Below, piece after piece: positions 1 to 6,905 of a stretch of DNA of 22,018 nucleotides. Location: IMG/VR virus record IMGVR_UViG_3300023210_000256, positions 1 through 22,018 of that record; one strand, 5' to 3'. Source of the stretch: a virus. The notes under the pieces were generated by a model that was not told the origin of the DNA, did no database searches, and saw only the letters and a program-made list of their open reading frames with translations. Made by a program: the position numbers and the translations under genes. Each line of letters starts with the position of its first letter. Position 1 is the stretch's first letter.

Positions 1-344
1 ATTCGTATCGCCCATTCAATCTGTGTCTCATTCCCGTCTGGCAATGGAACAACAAAGTTCGGACGATCAATAAAGCCTCTTTTCTTACCCTTGCACTTCA
101 AATAGAAGATAATTGCTGTCATGTCGCCTTCTTTGATCTTAGCCATTAATTTCAACTCTGCGGTATCAATACTGGACTCATGTATCTCAACCAATGCCTC
201 TGCTATCTTGGGAAAGTCCTGTATGTACTGCCATACGGTCTTATACGTACACCCCAGTTTCTTTGCGGCGTATGTCTGCATACCGTGACATTCTTTAAGT
301 GCATCAATTACTTCTTCTGTTGTGTATTTTCTTTTGCCGACCAT
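1..344 (-). CDS. terminase small subunit-like DNA-binding protein, 3' part cut by window edge
   Basis: The frame starts at ATG (344-342) behind an AAGGGAAAA Shine-Dalgarno and stays open to base 1, so the C-terminus lies outside. The N-terminus reads VGKRKYTTEEVIDALKECHG, then a helix-turn-helix-like stretch (TYAAKKLGCTYKTVWQYIQD, about residues 24-43), then helices and IIFYLKCKGKKRGFIDRP. This pattern (recruiting HTH, then a 'K..A.IFYLK.kgk.rGw.' segment) is common in phage small terminase subunits, which bind the packaging site and recruit the large subunit. It follows the ParB-methyltransferase gene by about 50 bases and would be followed leftward by the large terminase gene. The family call is an inference; another phage HTH protein is possible. 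Confidence 0.72.
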   Translation of the reverse strand, partial: MVGKRKYTTEEVIDALKECHGMQTYAAKKLGCTYKTVWQYIQDFPKIAEALVEIHESSIDTAELKLMAKIKEGDMTAIIFYLKCKGKKRGFIDRPNFVVPLPDGNETQIEWAIR

Positions 345-396
345 TTTTCCCTTACATTACAAAATAGTAAAGATATTGCAAAAAATTTCCTCTACA

Positions 397-1506
397 TTAC
401 CATTCAATTGACTCCCCGTTCAGTTTAATCTTATTATCGCCTACATAGTCAACGTATCGCTGAACGATGACATCCATGTAAATAGGGTCTAATTCGATTC
501 CATAGCATTTGCGATTCGTTAATTCGCAGGCAATCAATGTTGAACCCGAACCAAGAAATAAGTCAAGAACATCGCCTGCCTCATATTTTTTAAAACACCA
601 CACTGGTAAATCAACTGGCTTTTGTGTTGGATGAACTCGGTTTATCTTTTCTGATGCCTGTACAAATCTACGAGTACAACCTTTCAAATTTGTCCATGCA
701 AGCTCACAATCCATCTGGTCAGAGTTTCCATTGTTTTTATCCCACACCAACCAACAAGAAGAATCAGTCAAACAATCAGCATAGTAATTTGCACCCCAAA
801 AAACTATTTTTTCTATTTGGAGGCTTTCACACAAAGCAAACGCCTTCTTTGCAGTATCAGGAGAATCATCATTTTTTATATCCGAACTATATCTTTTTGA
901 CAACACTCCCGAATTACTCACAGCATTCATTCCATAAGGTGGGTCAGTAAATACCATATTCGCCTTCTGCCCATCCATCAGCACCGCAACAATCTCTTTA
1001 TCGGTACTATCGCCACACAACACTCGATGATTACCTAACTCGTATAGGTCGCCCAACTTACTACGTGGTTCCACTGGAACTGGCGGTATATCATCCTCGG
1101 TTCCCGTTTCCTCAATGGGGTCTTTCAATCCAACCAATTCTTCTTCACTAAATCCCCAATCAACTAATTCATCTATTTCACACGTATTTGCTAATACCTC
1201 GAAATCAAACTCACCAGCCACGTTTTTATTAAGTCGTATGTTTAATTCCTTTACTTCTTTTTCCGTGAGGACTCTATCTGGCATGAACACGTTTACTTCC
1301 TCTATGTTTAGTGCTTCAAGTGTCTTTTTCCTCGCATGTCCACCGATAATAGTCATATCGGGATTACAACATAGAGGCTCGGACATTCCAAATTTACTTA
1401 TTGACGCCTTTAAATCCTCCATACCCTTTTCCATGAGATGACGCGGATTATCTGCGTATTCCTTTAATTCTGAAACCTTTACCGCTTTGCAACTCCATTT
1501 AATCAT
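397..1506 (-). CDS. ParB-domain/DNA methyltransferase fusion (beta-class N6-adenine or N4-cytosine)
   Basis: This 369-aa protein joins an N-terminal ParB/Srx-like domain (about residues 5-100, with GGHARK at 55-60) to a DNA methyltransferase. Motif IV (TDPPYG, 187-192) precedes motif I (DLFLGSGST, 315-323), which is the beta-class order; HPTQKP (292-297) is also typical. The DPPY form suggests transfer of a methyl group from SAM to the exocyclic amino group of adenine, less likely cytosine. I chose ATG 1506 because GGAGG lies 8 bases upstream; the longer frame to 1524 has no such site. Such fusions are frequent in phages next to terminase genes and usually lack a partner restriction enzyme; none is visible here. 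The likely role is protection or marking of phage DNA. The target sequence cannot be read from the gene. Confidence 0.93.
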   Translation of the reverse strand: MIKWSCKAVKVSELKEYADNPRHLMEKGMEDLKASISKFGMSEPLCCNPDMTIIGGHARKKTLEALNIEEVNVFMPDRVLTEKEVKELNIRLNKNVAGEFDFEVLANTCEIDELVDWGFSEEELVGLKDPIEETGTEDDIPPVPVEPRSKLGDLYELGNHRVLCGDSTDKEIVAVLMDGQKANMVFTDPPYGMNAVSNSGVLSKRYSSDIKNDDSPDTAKKAFALCESLQIEKIVFWGANYYADCLTDSSCWLVWDKNNGNSDQMDCELAWTNLKGCTRRFVQASEKINRVHPTQKPVDLPVWCFKKYEAGDVLDLFLGSGSTLIACELTNRKCYGIELDPIYMDVIVQRYVDYVGDNKIKLNGESIEW

Positions 1507-1524
1507 GTGTTTTTCCTCCCCCAA

Positions 1525-2058
1525 TCATTTCCCCAATTTCTTTAAAGCCTTTACATACCACACGTTATTAATTAATTCATCGTCAATAATATCGTTTAGT
1601 TCTTCCTCGCTTTCAATCCTTCCCCACCACGAACTACAACCATAAATTATTTCATTTAACTCTGGAACAAATATAGCTGGATTATGATGACAGCTTGAAG
1701 CGGTTATAATACCGTCCTTGCTAATACTATGACTTATACCAAGAGCAACGTCGCCGATAAGTATTCCAAAACGAGTTTTATCACCATGTTCTTCTTTACA
1801 TGATCTAACCTTTACAGGCGTACCGCACTCACCCGTATCAATGACATCTTTTTCTGAATATTTGATTTCTTTATACGAATTTAATGCCAACTGAAACTCC
1901 AATTCTCTCAGTAGCTTCAACATATCACGGACAATCGGAACCTGCGTCTTTGTCAACTTCCCCTCGCCTGTCTCATAATCAGCATGAACAATTTCATCTA
2001 TCCATCTAGCATTTTTACGAATATTTTCAAGCCTCTCTTTTAATTCTTCCTCATTCAC
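1525..2058 (-). CDS. conserved phage protein of unknown function (177 aa)
   Basis: The N-terminal half is helical and charged (ELKERLENIRKNARWIDEIV). The C-terminal half carries the conserved-looking core GTPVKVRSCKEEHGDKT, FGILIGDVALGISHSI, NPAIFVPELNEIIYGCSSWW and NNVWYVK. I recognise this core from many uncharacterised phage proteins, but it has no assigned function that I know of. A GTG start at 2058 is preferred: it has GGGGGAT six bases upstream and overlaps the previous stop as GTGA; a longer frame begins at TTG 2076 without that spacing. It sits between small Zn proteins and the ParB-methyltransferase. It looks like a compact beta-rich fold rather than a membrane protein. Confidence 0.82.
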   Translation of the reverse strand: MNEEELKERLENIRKNARWIDEIVHADYETGEGKLTKTQVPIVRDMLKLLRELEFQLALNSYKEIKYSEKDVIDTGECGTPVKVRSCKEEHGDKTRFGILIGDVALGISHSISKDGIITASSCHHNPAIFVPELNEIIYGCSSWWGRIESEEELNDIIDDELINNVWYVKALKKLGK

Positions 2059-2258
2059 GATTTTATCCCCCAACAACAGACTTTAAATTTTTTCCCGAAT
2101 ACTTTTGTAAGCCTCTTACCCAATGCTTTCTTACTGAATGCAAAGAAGTTGCACGGACAACGCTCATTGCGTTTGGTATTTGCGAACGCCCACCGCTTAC
2201 GTGCCAACAAATCCTTTTGTACTTCCTTAAATTTCAATATTGATTGTGCTTGACTCAT
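2055..2258 (-). CDS. small cysteine protein resembling a split SEC-C zinc motif (67 aa)
   Basis: This basic 67-aa protein has RNERCPCN near residue 34 and GKKFKVCCWG near the C-terminus, separated by about 17 mostly basic and hydrophobic residues. The two pieces match the two halves of the SEC-C motif (RNDPCPCGSGKKYKKCCG in its usual form), which binds zinc through three Cys and one Cys or His. ATG 2258 is preferred over TTG 2270, as GAGTGAT lies just upstream. It overlaps the following gene by GTGA. The function is unknown; zinc binding is an inference from four cysteines. Confidence 0.66.
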   Translation of the reverse strand: MSQAQSILKFKEVQKDLLARKRWAFANTKRNERCPCNFFAFSKKALGKRLTKVFGKKFKVCCWGIKS

Positions 2259-2266
2259 TTTATCAC

Positions 2267-2443
2267 TCAATCCCCATAACTACAACACAATTGACAAAGG
2301 CATGGTTGGTCATACCACTCAGGGTGTTCCTCTTGGCTTCGTGTTAATTCTATCAATTTATCTTGCTCCTGTCTCGTAGGTGCGGATTCAAATTTTGCTT
2401 CTAACTGCTTCCATTCATCATCTGTCCATTGTTCAACTGGCAT
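2267..2443 (-). CDS. small acidic protein with C-terminal cysteine cluster (58 aa)
   Basis: This gene starts at ATG 2443 behind an excellent GGGGGTAA site and overlaps the preceding stop by 11 bases. The first 40 residues are charged and helical (EQWTDDEWKQLEAKFES). The end reads PCLCQLCCSYGD, four cysteines in a short stretch that could bind metal. I do not recognise the family. The gene fills what would otherwise be a gap between two neighbours, keeps the same strand, and has the spacing of a real operon member. Confidence 0.68.
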   Translation of the reverse strand: MPVEQWTDDEWKQLEAKFESAPTRQEQDKLIELTRSQEEHPEWYDQPCLCQLCCSYGD

Positions 2444-2687
2444 GTAAACTTACCCCCAATTTTTCTACGGCGGTTTCAACATCAACGATACCACCACTGA
2501 TTTTATCCAACTTTTCCAGTATTTTATTCAACACATTCCCCTGTGCCAAGCTCTCGGTTTTTGCTTCCAGTTCAGCCACTATCTCAACAAGCCTTGTCGT
2601 GACATCATAATGAGTTTCGAAATCGACACGGCAATTTACCCTCAATATTTCTTTTAATTCGTCTATCGTAGTATCTGAATCAATCAT
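2433..2687 (-). CDS. small coiled-coil protein (84 aa)
   Basis: From MIDSDTTIDELKEILRVN the protein is mainly amphipathic helix, with heptad-like runs (TRLVEIVAELEAKTESLAQ, then NKILEKLDKISGGIVDVET). I chose ATG 2687 because it overlaps the previous stop as ATGA; the Shine-Dalgarno there (GAGGA) is very close to the start, so reinitiation after the upstream gene may matter. A longer frame to 2750 would overlap the neighbour by 67 bases and is less likely. The function is unknown; short coiled coils in phage early regions often mediate binding to host proteins. Confidence 0.7.
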   Translation of the reverse strand: MIDSDTTIDELKEILRVNCRVDFETHYDVTTRLVEIVAELEAKTESLAQGNVLNKILEKLDKISGGIVDVETAVEKLGVSLHAS

Positions 2688-2899
2688 TCCTCGCCATGCC
2701 TTTCCGTCCATTCCGTAACACCATCGCTTTTTGCCTGCCAACTGCAACACGCCTGATGGTTTTCAAATAATATCTCGCCTGTTTCCTTGACTTCAACAAA
2801 CCACCCCCAATGTGTTTTCATCGCTAATATCACAGGAGCTTTACACGCCTTCCTATAAAGTTTGTATGAAACCCTGCATACAGCAATTTGAAATGGCAT
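2684..2899 (-). CDS. hypothetical phage protein (71 aa)
   Basis: The protein begins MPFQIAVCRVSYKLYRKA behind AGGAT and ends WTERHGEE, where its TGA overlaps the next ATG. The middle segment (HWGWFVEVKETGEILFENHQA) looks like two short beta strands followed by a helix and contains several Trp and Cys residues. I do not recognise the family. Its position, start signal and overlap support expression. Confidence 0.62.
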   Translation of the reverse strand: MPFQIAVCRVSYKLYRKACKAPVILAMKTHWGWFVEVKETGEILFENHQACCSWQAKSDGVTEWTERHGEE

Positions 2900-2902
2900 T
2901 AT

Positions 2903-3136
2903 TTAATCCTGTTTAGTAAAACTTTCGAAATCCTTTTTATTCTTGAACTCATAAATATTTGTTATTGAAATCGAAAGGCCATCATGGACATCATGCATGG
3001 TTGCCATATCCTTCATTATCAGCCGATTAATAATGGTTTGGGACGGAAAAGCATTGACCGCCAAAGATATACTTCCACTAAACGAACCAAGTTTACCTTG
3101 AACAATAAAAGCATAGCCAAACATAAAATATCTCAT
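2903..3136 (-). CDS. hypothetical phage protein (77 aa)
   Basis: The protein starts MRYFMFGYAFIVQGKLGSFS, a beta-hairpin-like opening seen in short uncharacterised phage proteins, then NAFPSQTIINRLIMKDM, and ends in a basic helix. ATG 3136 overlaps the previous stop as ATGA and has GAGGG upstream. There is no signal peptide or clear membrane segment; the hydrophobic start is short and interrupted by Gly and Gln. The function is unknown. Confidence 0.68.
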   Translation of the reverse strand: MRYFMFGYAFIVQGKLGSFSGSISLAVNAFPSQTIINRLIMKDMATMHDVHDGLSISITNIYEFKNKKDFESFTKQD

Positions 3137-3426
3137 ACCGCAATTCCCTCATTTTTTATTCTATAATACCTTGCCAGTGCCACCTTGTTCAATTCCTTTT
3201 TGTTCTTCTGGTAATATGCCTGCATTGTCTTTTTCACCTTTTCTTTGTTGTCACGTGCATACTTTCTCGATGTATCTTTTATTTCTTCCCTGTTTTTGTC
3301 GTAATAATCCTTGCCATATTGCTTTACCCTTGCCCTTACCTCTGGAAGTGCATTATAATGGTTTCTGCAACAACCCCTTGCATAATGCCTTTTATTACAC
3401 CCCTTTTTATCGCACCTTCTATTCAT
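3133..3426 (-). CDS. basic zinc-motif protein with YYxKN repeats, HNH-associated type (97 aa)
   Basis: The N-terminus RRCDKKGCNKRHYARGCCRN gives C-x4-C-x8-CC-x2-H spacing, a small treble-clef-like zinc site. It is followed by lysine-rich repeats (KDYYDKNREEIKDTSRKYA and TMQAYYQKNKKELNKVALA). I know both parts from phage HNH endonuclease-related proteins, but the HNH catalytic box itself is absent, so this may be a truncated relative or a DNA-binding accessory protein. ATG 3426 is chosen because AAAGGTAG precedes it and it overlaps the previous stop as ATGA; the longer frame to 3486 would overlay a small gene. Confidence 0.72.
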   Translation of the reverse strand: MNRRCDKKGCNKRHYARGCCRNHYNALPEVRARVKQYGKDYYDKNREEIKDTSRKYARDNKEKVKKTMQAYYQKNKKELNKVALARYYRIKNEGIAV

Positions 3427-3524
3427 TTTACTACCTTTCCACAATACCGACATGTTTGACCGCCGTAGTATATTAGATTCCACCATTCATGGAATCCCAA
3501 TAAACACAATATTTCCCTTATCAT
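3423..3524 (-). CDS. zinc-ribbon micro-protein (33 aa)
   Basis: MIREILCLLGFHEWWNLIYY is followed by GGQTCRYCGKVVK. The layout (hydrophobic start with 'C.LG.HeW', then CxxC-G) is a widespread micro-protein type in phages and often binds zinc. The start ATG overlaps the previous stop (ATGA), AAGGTGGG stands just upstream, and its own stop overlaps the next start (ATGA). The function is unknown. Confidence 0.72.
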   Translation of the reverse strand: MIREILCLLGFHEWWNLIYYGGQTCRYCGKVVK

Positions 3525-3787
3525 TTTCCCACCTTGTCCGCAAGTGCAAGAGTTTTCTTGATTGCATCAGCTTCCCTCTTCGCCTTCTCAATCTCTCCTT
3601 CCAACTCTTCAACAAGCTTACTCAATTCATTGTTACATTTAATCAGGCTGTTGTTGTCCCTGATTGTATATTCTGCAATATTAAGGTAAGTTCCATGCAC
3701 AGGCATTACCCATGATTCCTTTACGACTCCATGAAGGTCTGTATACTTCCATATTGTTTCTGGAACATCAGGCACTTTATCACTCAT
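3521..3787 (-). CDS. hypothetical phage protein with C-terminal coiled coil (88 aa)
   Basis: The N-terminal half (SDKVPDVPETIWKYTDLHG, ESWVMPVHGTYLNIAEYT) looks like a small beta fold. The C-terminal half is a long charged helix (ELSKLVEELEGEIEKAKREA). The start overlaps the glycosyltransferase stop as ATGA, with AAGGAG upstream, so the two are translationally coupled. I do not recognise the family; the coiled coil suggests oligomerisation. Confidence 0.76.
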   Translation of the reverse strand: MSDKVPDVPETIWKYTDLHGVVKESWVMPVHGTYLNIAEYTIRDNNSLIKCNNELSKLVEELEGEIEKAKREADAIKKTLALADKVGK

Positions 3788-4887
3788 AGATTTAACTCCT
3801 TAACTGCATTTTCCCACGTATAGCCTTTTACAGCATCAACGCACGAAACCCTTAGATGTCTATATATTTGCTCTGCGTCCCTCAATACAAATTTTATTCT
3901 TTCAATCAAATCCTCTTTGTCTGGAACATACCAACACCCTCTGTCACCTCTAAAGAATTTGCCATCATCTGCTTTTGCCTGATTGCCTGTACCAACAATT
4001 AAGCCATCTGGATATCCTTTCAGGTATTCACTCATTCCCGTCCAATTCGATGTTATAGTCGGCAACCCACATGCTATTGACTCTAATATCGGCAATCCCC
4101 ACGCCTCACCCTTACTTGCATATAGCCCAAAATCTGATTCATGGTAGAACCTTGCCATTTCTGCATCGGTCACTTGCTGACCAGACCAAAGCCTGATGTC
4201 TTTATCACCTGTAAGCGCAAACGAAATATTTTTGTTGGCATCAACGTCAAATGGATTCTCAATCTTTGCATTAAGTATGGCAGGCACACCCGTTTGCTCA
4301 ACGGCAATCTTAAAAGCCTCAAGTATTGTGTTTGTAGATTTGCGTTCTTCGTATTTACCCACGTGGAGAAAAGACCAATAACCACGCTGTCTTGCTCTGT
4401 GTATTATTTCCTCTGGTACTTGCGTCACATTAAAACAAGTATGGTCATAGCCCTCTGGAACGACTTTGATGCTGTCAAGCTGTTCAGGAAACCCGTTTTC
4501 TTTATAATTAATACCATTGGCAACTAATACATTCCTTCCCCACTCACTAGGAACTAAAACCTGATCTAATGTCTTATATAACGCAATTTCATGCTCTGGT
4601 ATGACATCAGTTTCAAATATGGCATAACCCATACGTGGCTGACCACAAAATTTAATCATGTGGCTTGCATGATATACCATCAATGCAGGTTCGTTGCCTG
4701 TTATATACCTCTGATTATCCAGTGTGTCCTTAATACAATCAGTGTCAACCAACTGATGTGTCATTGGCTGAATAGGCACAAACGCAACTTTCTTCTTTGC
4801 AATTGTCAACGCTTTTAACAGATTTCGGCAATGAATACCAAATCCAGTGTGATTACTGTTGCCATGAATTATTATGTCTAATTTCAT
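3784..4887 (-). CDS. GT4-type (GT-B fold) glycosyltransferase (367 aa)
   Basis: A retaining GT4-like enzyme would move a sugar from a nucleotide-sugar donor. The N-terminal Rossmann part starts MKLDIIIHGNSNHTGFGIHC, with acceptor-site loops up to about residue 150. The donor-binding part has FLHVGKYEERKS (173-184) and the diagnostic GEAWGLPILESIACGLP (260-276) with its E-x7-E pair, then the late segment CWYVPDKEDLIERI. Length fits the family. There is no signal or membrane segment, so it acts in the cytosol. It is bounded by ATGA overlaps with small Zn and coiled-coil genes, and a second glycosyltransferase lies 600 bases upstream. The acceptor (modified DNA base, virion protein or host glycan) is not shown by the sequence. 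Confidence 0.92.
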   Translation of the reverse strand: MKLDIIIHGNSNHTGFGIHCRNLLKALTIAKKKVAFVPIQPMTHQLVDTDCIKDTLDNQRYITGNEPALMVYHASHMIKFCGQPRMGYAIFETDVIPEHEIALYKTLDQVLVPSEWGRNVLVANGINYKENGFPEQLDSIKVVPEGYDHTCFNVTQVPEEIIHRARQRGYWSFLHVGKYEERKSTNTILEAFKIAVEQTGVPAILNAKIENPFDVDANKNISFALTGDKDIRLWSGQQVTDAEMARFYHESDFGLYASKGEAWGLPILESIACGLPTITSNWTGMSEYLKGYPDGLIVGTGNQAKADDGKFFRGDRGCWYVPDKEDLIERIKFVLRDAEQIYRHLRVSCVDAVKGYTWENAVKELNL

Positions 4888-5087
4888 TTTATTTCAATCT
4901 CCTTATCGCAAATGACACACGTCGTATAAAGCTGAGAATTCAAAAAAGTGACCATTGTAGTATCTACCATCTGTCCTTTGTAAAGCGTTCTATTTGCTTT
5001 TGCTTTTGTGTAGATCGTACTAGAACAATCGTGATCGCAATGCGCCTGTCTGATCTTTTTAATTAATGCTTTTATTAATCTAATCAT
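4884..5087 (-). CDS. small CxxC zinc protein, paralogue of the 6886-7281 gene (67 aa)
   Basis: The N-terminus is a basic helix (MIRLIKALIKKIRQAHCDHD), then TIYTKAKANRTLYKGQMVDT, and a C-terminal CVICDKEIEIK that can form half of a zinc ribbon with the CDH cysteines. The same order (basic helix, CDH, 'IY..A.A.R', then a CxxC after 45-50 residues) recurs in the larger protein at 6886-7281, so the two look like paralogues. The start overlaps the previous stop as ATGA. The function is unknown. Confidence 0.72.
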   Translation of the reverse strand: MIRLIKALIKKIRQAHCDHDCSSTIYTKAKANRTLYKGQMVDTTMVTFLNSQLYTTCVICDKEIEIK

Positions 5088-5290
5088 TCCCTGTCCGCTT
5101 TCATCGCCAATTCGCTTTTCAAATTCCTTGCAATTACTGGGTCACTCAAATATTCCTCAATTATCTTTCTGGTGTAACCATTCAACCAATCCTGACCGAT
5201 AAGCCAATCAAGATATAACAAAGGTGCTTCCTCAAGTTTCTTGCCTTTGTGCTTTTTTCCAAATCTTATTACGAAGTCTTTTGCTTCCAT
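5084..5290 (-). CDS. DUF3820-like small protein (68 aa)
   Basis: The segment FGKKHKGKKLEEAPLLYLDW, then LIGQDWLNGYTRKIIEEYL, matches the short 'FGKyKGk.l.evP..YL.WL' module known from DUF3820 and from the C-terminal part of some exonuclease X-like proteins. Here it stands alone. ATG 5290 has a strong GGGGGTAGTT site. The exact activity of this module is not established; a nucleic-acid role is inferred from the company it keeps in other proteins. Confidence 0.8.
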   Translation of the reverse strand: MEAKDFVIRFGKKHKGKKLEEAPLLYLDWLIGQDWLNGYTRKIIEEYLSDPVIARNLKSELAMKADRE

Positions 5291-5313
5291 AACTACCCCC
5301 GTTTAAAAATTAT

Positions 5314-5505
5314 TCATTTCTTTCGTTTATCATCAAAATATTTCTCAACACGATTTTCACGCTTTTTTAAACATAATTTACAAGTAACAGGCTTCCACTT
5401 GCTTGACATCTTTGCATCAGGGTCAATTTTATTCACCGTACAAAGAGGAACAAAAAAAGAATATTGTGACAGTAGTGTTTGTTTATGTGTTTTTCTTTTA
5501 TCCAT
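5314..5505 (-). CDS. small zinc-binding phage protein (63 aa)
   Basis: The core HKQTLLSQYSFFVPLCTVNK ... WKPVTCKLCLKKRENRVEKY resembles a small phage protein type with 'H.vPlC.....W..VtCk.Cl..r'. The Cys at about residue 25 and the later CxxC would give a zinc site. I chose ATG 5505, eight bases upstream of the preceding stop, rather than the longer frame to 5583, which runs inside the glycosyltransferase. The function is unknown. Confidence 0.7.
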   Translation of the reverse strand: MDKRKTHKQTLLSQYSFFVPLCTVNKIDPDAKMSSKWKPVTCKLCLKKRENRVEKYFDDKRKK

Positions 5506-6178
5506 TTCTTTCGTTCTCAAATTCAACCCACTTGCCATCACGTTCTTCCGCACCCATGTTTTCTGGCGGTCTACCCTGACCATCTTTCTGCATTTTATAC
5601 ATCAAATTATTCCACCGTTGCCTGTTCATCGTATGCCTGTGATACATTACTGCAATATGCTTTGGTATATTGGCGTACTTTTTCGTTGTGATACCCTCAT
5701 GCACTTCGCCATGCCATCCGCATTTCTCACGTCGTAACAGCCTCGGTTGAAATTCTTCGCCAACCACCTGTTCATCAAATTCAGATATTCGCCAGATATA
5801 GAAAGCGTCTATGTCGTCCAAATCAAACAGCGATTGGTGCATCAACTCAAAGAACCCGTCACCAAATTCTTCATCTGCATCACAAAACAAACACCACTCT
5901 CTTGTGGTCGCAGACATCAATTCGTTTCGTGCCTGTGCAAAATTGTTGTTCCATTCCAAACCAACAACCCTTGCCCCTGCTTTTCTCGCAATTTCACATG
6001 TCTTATCTGTTGAACCAGTGTCACCAACAATAACCTCTGCGACATGCGGCAACAGGTTTCTAATTGTCTGAAAAATCCGTTCGGCTTCGTTGTATGCTAT
6101 TATCAGTGCCACTACTGGATTCCGATTTACTATAGTATTTGAGTTTTCGTTTTTCTTTTCCACTTGCCACCATCCCAA
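5498..6178 (-). CDS. GT2-family (GT-A fold) glycosyltransferase (up to 226 aa)
   Basis: The family signatures are all present: VVALIIAYNEAERI (22-35), VGDTGSTDKTCEIA (51-64), the DxD-type metal and nucleotide-sugar site FCDADEEFGD (98-107), and a late GWHGEVHEGI (154-163). The C-terminal helix RQRWNNLMYKMQKDG (187-201) is typical of the SunS-like or tetratricopeptide-linked GT2 group. It would transfer a sugar from an NDP-sugar, with the acceptor unknown. The start is uncertain: TTG 6178 and GTG 6163 both lack a good Shine-Dalgarno, and the enzyme core begins only near 6118. Its 5' end overlaps a membrane protein gene by up to 119 bases in another frame, which is unusual here. Confidence 0.9.
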   Translation of the reverse strand: MGWWQVEKKNENSNTIVNRNPVVALIIAYNEAERIFQTIRNLLPHVAEVIVGDTGSTDKTCEIARKAGARVVGLEWNNNFAQARNELMSATTREWCLFCDADEEFGDGFFELMHQSLFDLDDIDAFYIWRISEFDEQVVGEEFQPRLLRREKCGWHGEVHEGITTKKYANIPKHIAVMYHRHTMNRQRWNNLMYKMQKDGQGRPPENMGAEERDGKWVEFENERNG

Positions 6179-6326
6179 AAAATAAAGTTATTGCTATTAA
6201 AGCAAAAAATCCGCCGCTTACATATCCAATGACAGTATGTTCCAATAAATTCCACACTGACAATGCAGTGCAACTAATCAAGAGCATTATTATAAACCAA
6301 TCCGATGCCAAGTTTTCATTCTTCAT
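6060..6326 (-). CDS. small two-helix membrane protein (88 aa)
   Basis: The sequence has two membrane spans: WFIIMLLISCTALSVWNLLE (about 10-29) and VSGGFFALIAITLFFGMVAS (about 36-55), followed by a polar, serine-rich tail. ATG 6326 overlaps the VRR-NUC stop as ATGA and has AGAGGTGAT upstream. The last third is read in the same DNA as the glycosyltransferase start, in a different frame. It could be inner-membrane anchored and work with the glycosyltransferase, or be an unrelated early membrane protein. No family recognised. Confidence 0.7.
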   Translation of the reverse strand: MKNENLASDWFIIMLLISCTALSVWNLLEHTVIGYVSGGFFALIAITLFFGMVASGKEKRKLKYYSKSESSSGTDNSIQRSRTDFSDN

Positions 6327-6724
6327 ATCACCTCTTTCATATATTTTTCTATTATCTCTTTTGCTTGGTCGAACCCCGCCGCCCAATGCGCATCAAAACC
6401 CAATGCAAACATCTGGTCTAAGAACAATCTCTGTTCATCTGAAATACTACTTGCAGTTTCACCCTCTCGTTTCATTTCTAAAAACAATCCATGACTACTG
6501 CGCAAACCGTTTCTTGGCACGGCAATAAACAAATCGCTTACACCCTTCAAAAGACCTTCTCTTTTCATTTTGTTCGCCTGTTGAATACGTTGCAATTTTG
6601 TACCGTGCAACCAAGCCCCATTCGGAATTGCAAATATTACCTTTGTCGGATATTGAACATGAAACCAATTCACAACCGCAATCTGGCTCTGACTCTCTGT
6701 TGGTACTGATATTTTATTTTTCAA
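6323..6724 (-). CDS. VRR-NUC domain nuclease (133 aa)
   Basis: The PD-(D/E)XK-type VRR-NUC pattern is visible in order: ESQSQIAVVNWF, FAIPNGAWL, LLKGVSDLFIAVP (catalytic Asp) and GLFLEMKREG (ExK pair). The C-terminus SDEQRLFLDQMFALGF is typical: 'Q..~~~~l...G'. The family includes Holliday-junction and branched-DNA nucleases; stand-alone phage versions are thought to process replication or recombination intermediates. The start is TTG 6724 behind AAGGATAATA. It is coupled to the membrane protein downstream (ATGA). Confidence 0.9.
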   Translation of the reverse strand: MKNKISVPTESQSQIAVVNWFHVQYPTKVIFAIPNGAWLHGTKLQRIQQANKMKREGLLKGVSDLFIAVPRNGLRSSHGLFLEMKREGETASSISDEQRLFLDQMFALGFDAHWAAGFDQAKEIIEKYMKEVI

Positions 6725-6905
6725 TATTATCCTTTCTTGCTAAAGCCGACACTAAATTTTCGCTTGTCATTGCCATGTCTTTTATTTTTTTATTTACCCA
6801 TTGAAACGAACAAGGAACTTTTTGAGAAATAACACCGATATGAAACAAATCCATATCATTTTCTGGTATTAACTTTAATTCATTACTAATTGATTCTATC
6901 TTCAA
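6714..6905 (-). CDS. hypothetical phage protein (63 aa)
   Basis: I place the start at TTG 6905 because GGGAGGAA lies six bases upstream and the longer frame to 7010 would overlap a clear Zn protein by 125 bases. The protein reads KIESISNELKLIPENDMDLF, then HIGVISQKVPCSFQWVNKKI, and a helical end. It could be a small alpha/beta protein; no family is recognised. It ends 11 bases inside the VRR-NUC gene. Confidence 0.62.
   Translation of the reverse strand: MKIESISNELKLIPENDMDLFHIGVISQKVPCSFQWVNKKIKDMAMTSENLVSALARKDNIEK

Noticed and set aside
344-396. Weak promoter (TTGCAA and TAATGT, 16-base spacer) before the terminase-like gene
   Set aside because: The -10 box matches only half of the consensus; too weak to list.
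5249-5737. 162-codon open frame on the plus strand
   Set aside because: It lies opposite the glycosyltransferase and Zn genes, is rich in Phe and Leu as expected from an antisense shadow of an AT-rich gene, and has no ribosome site.
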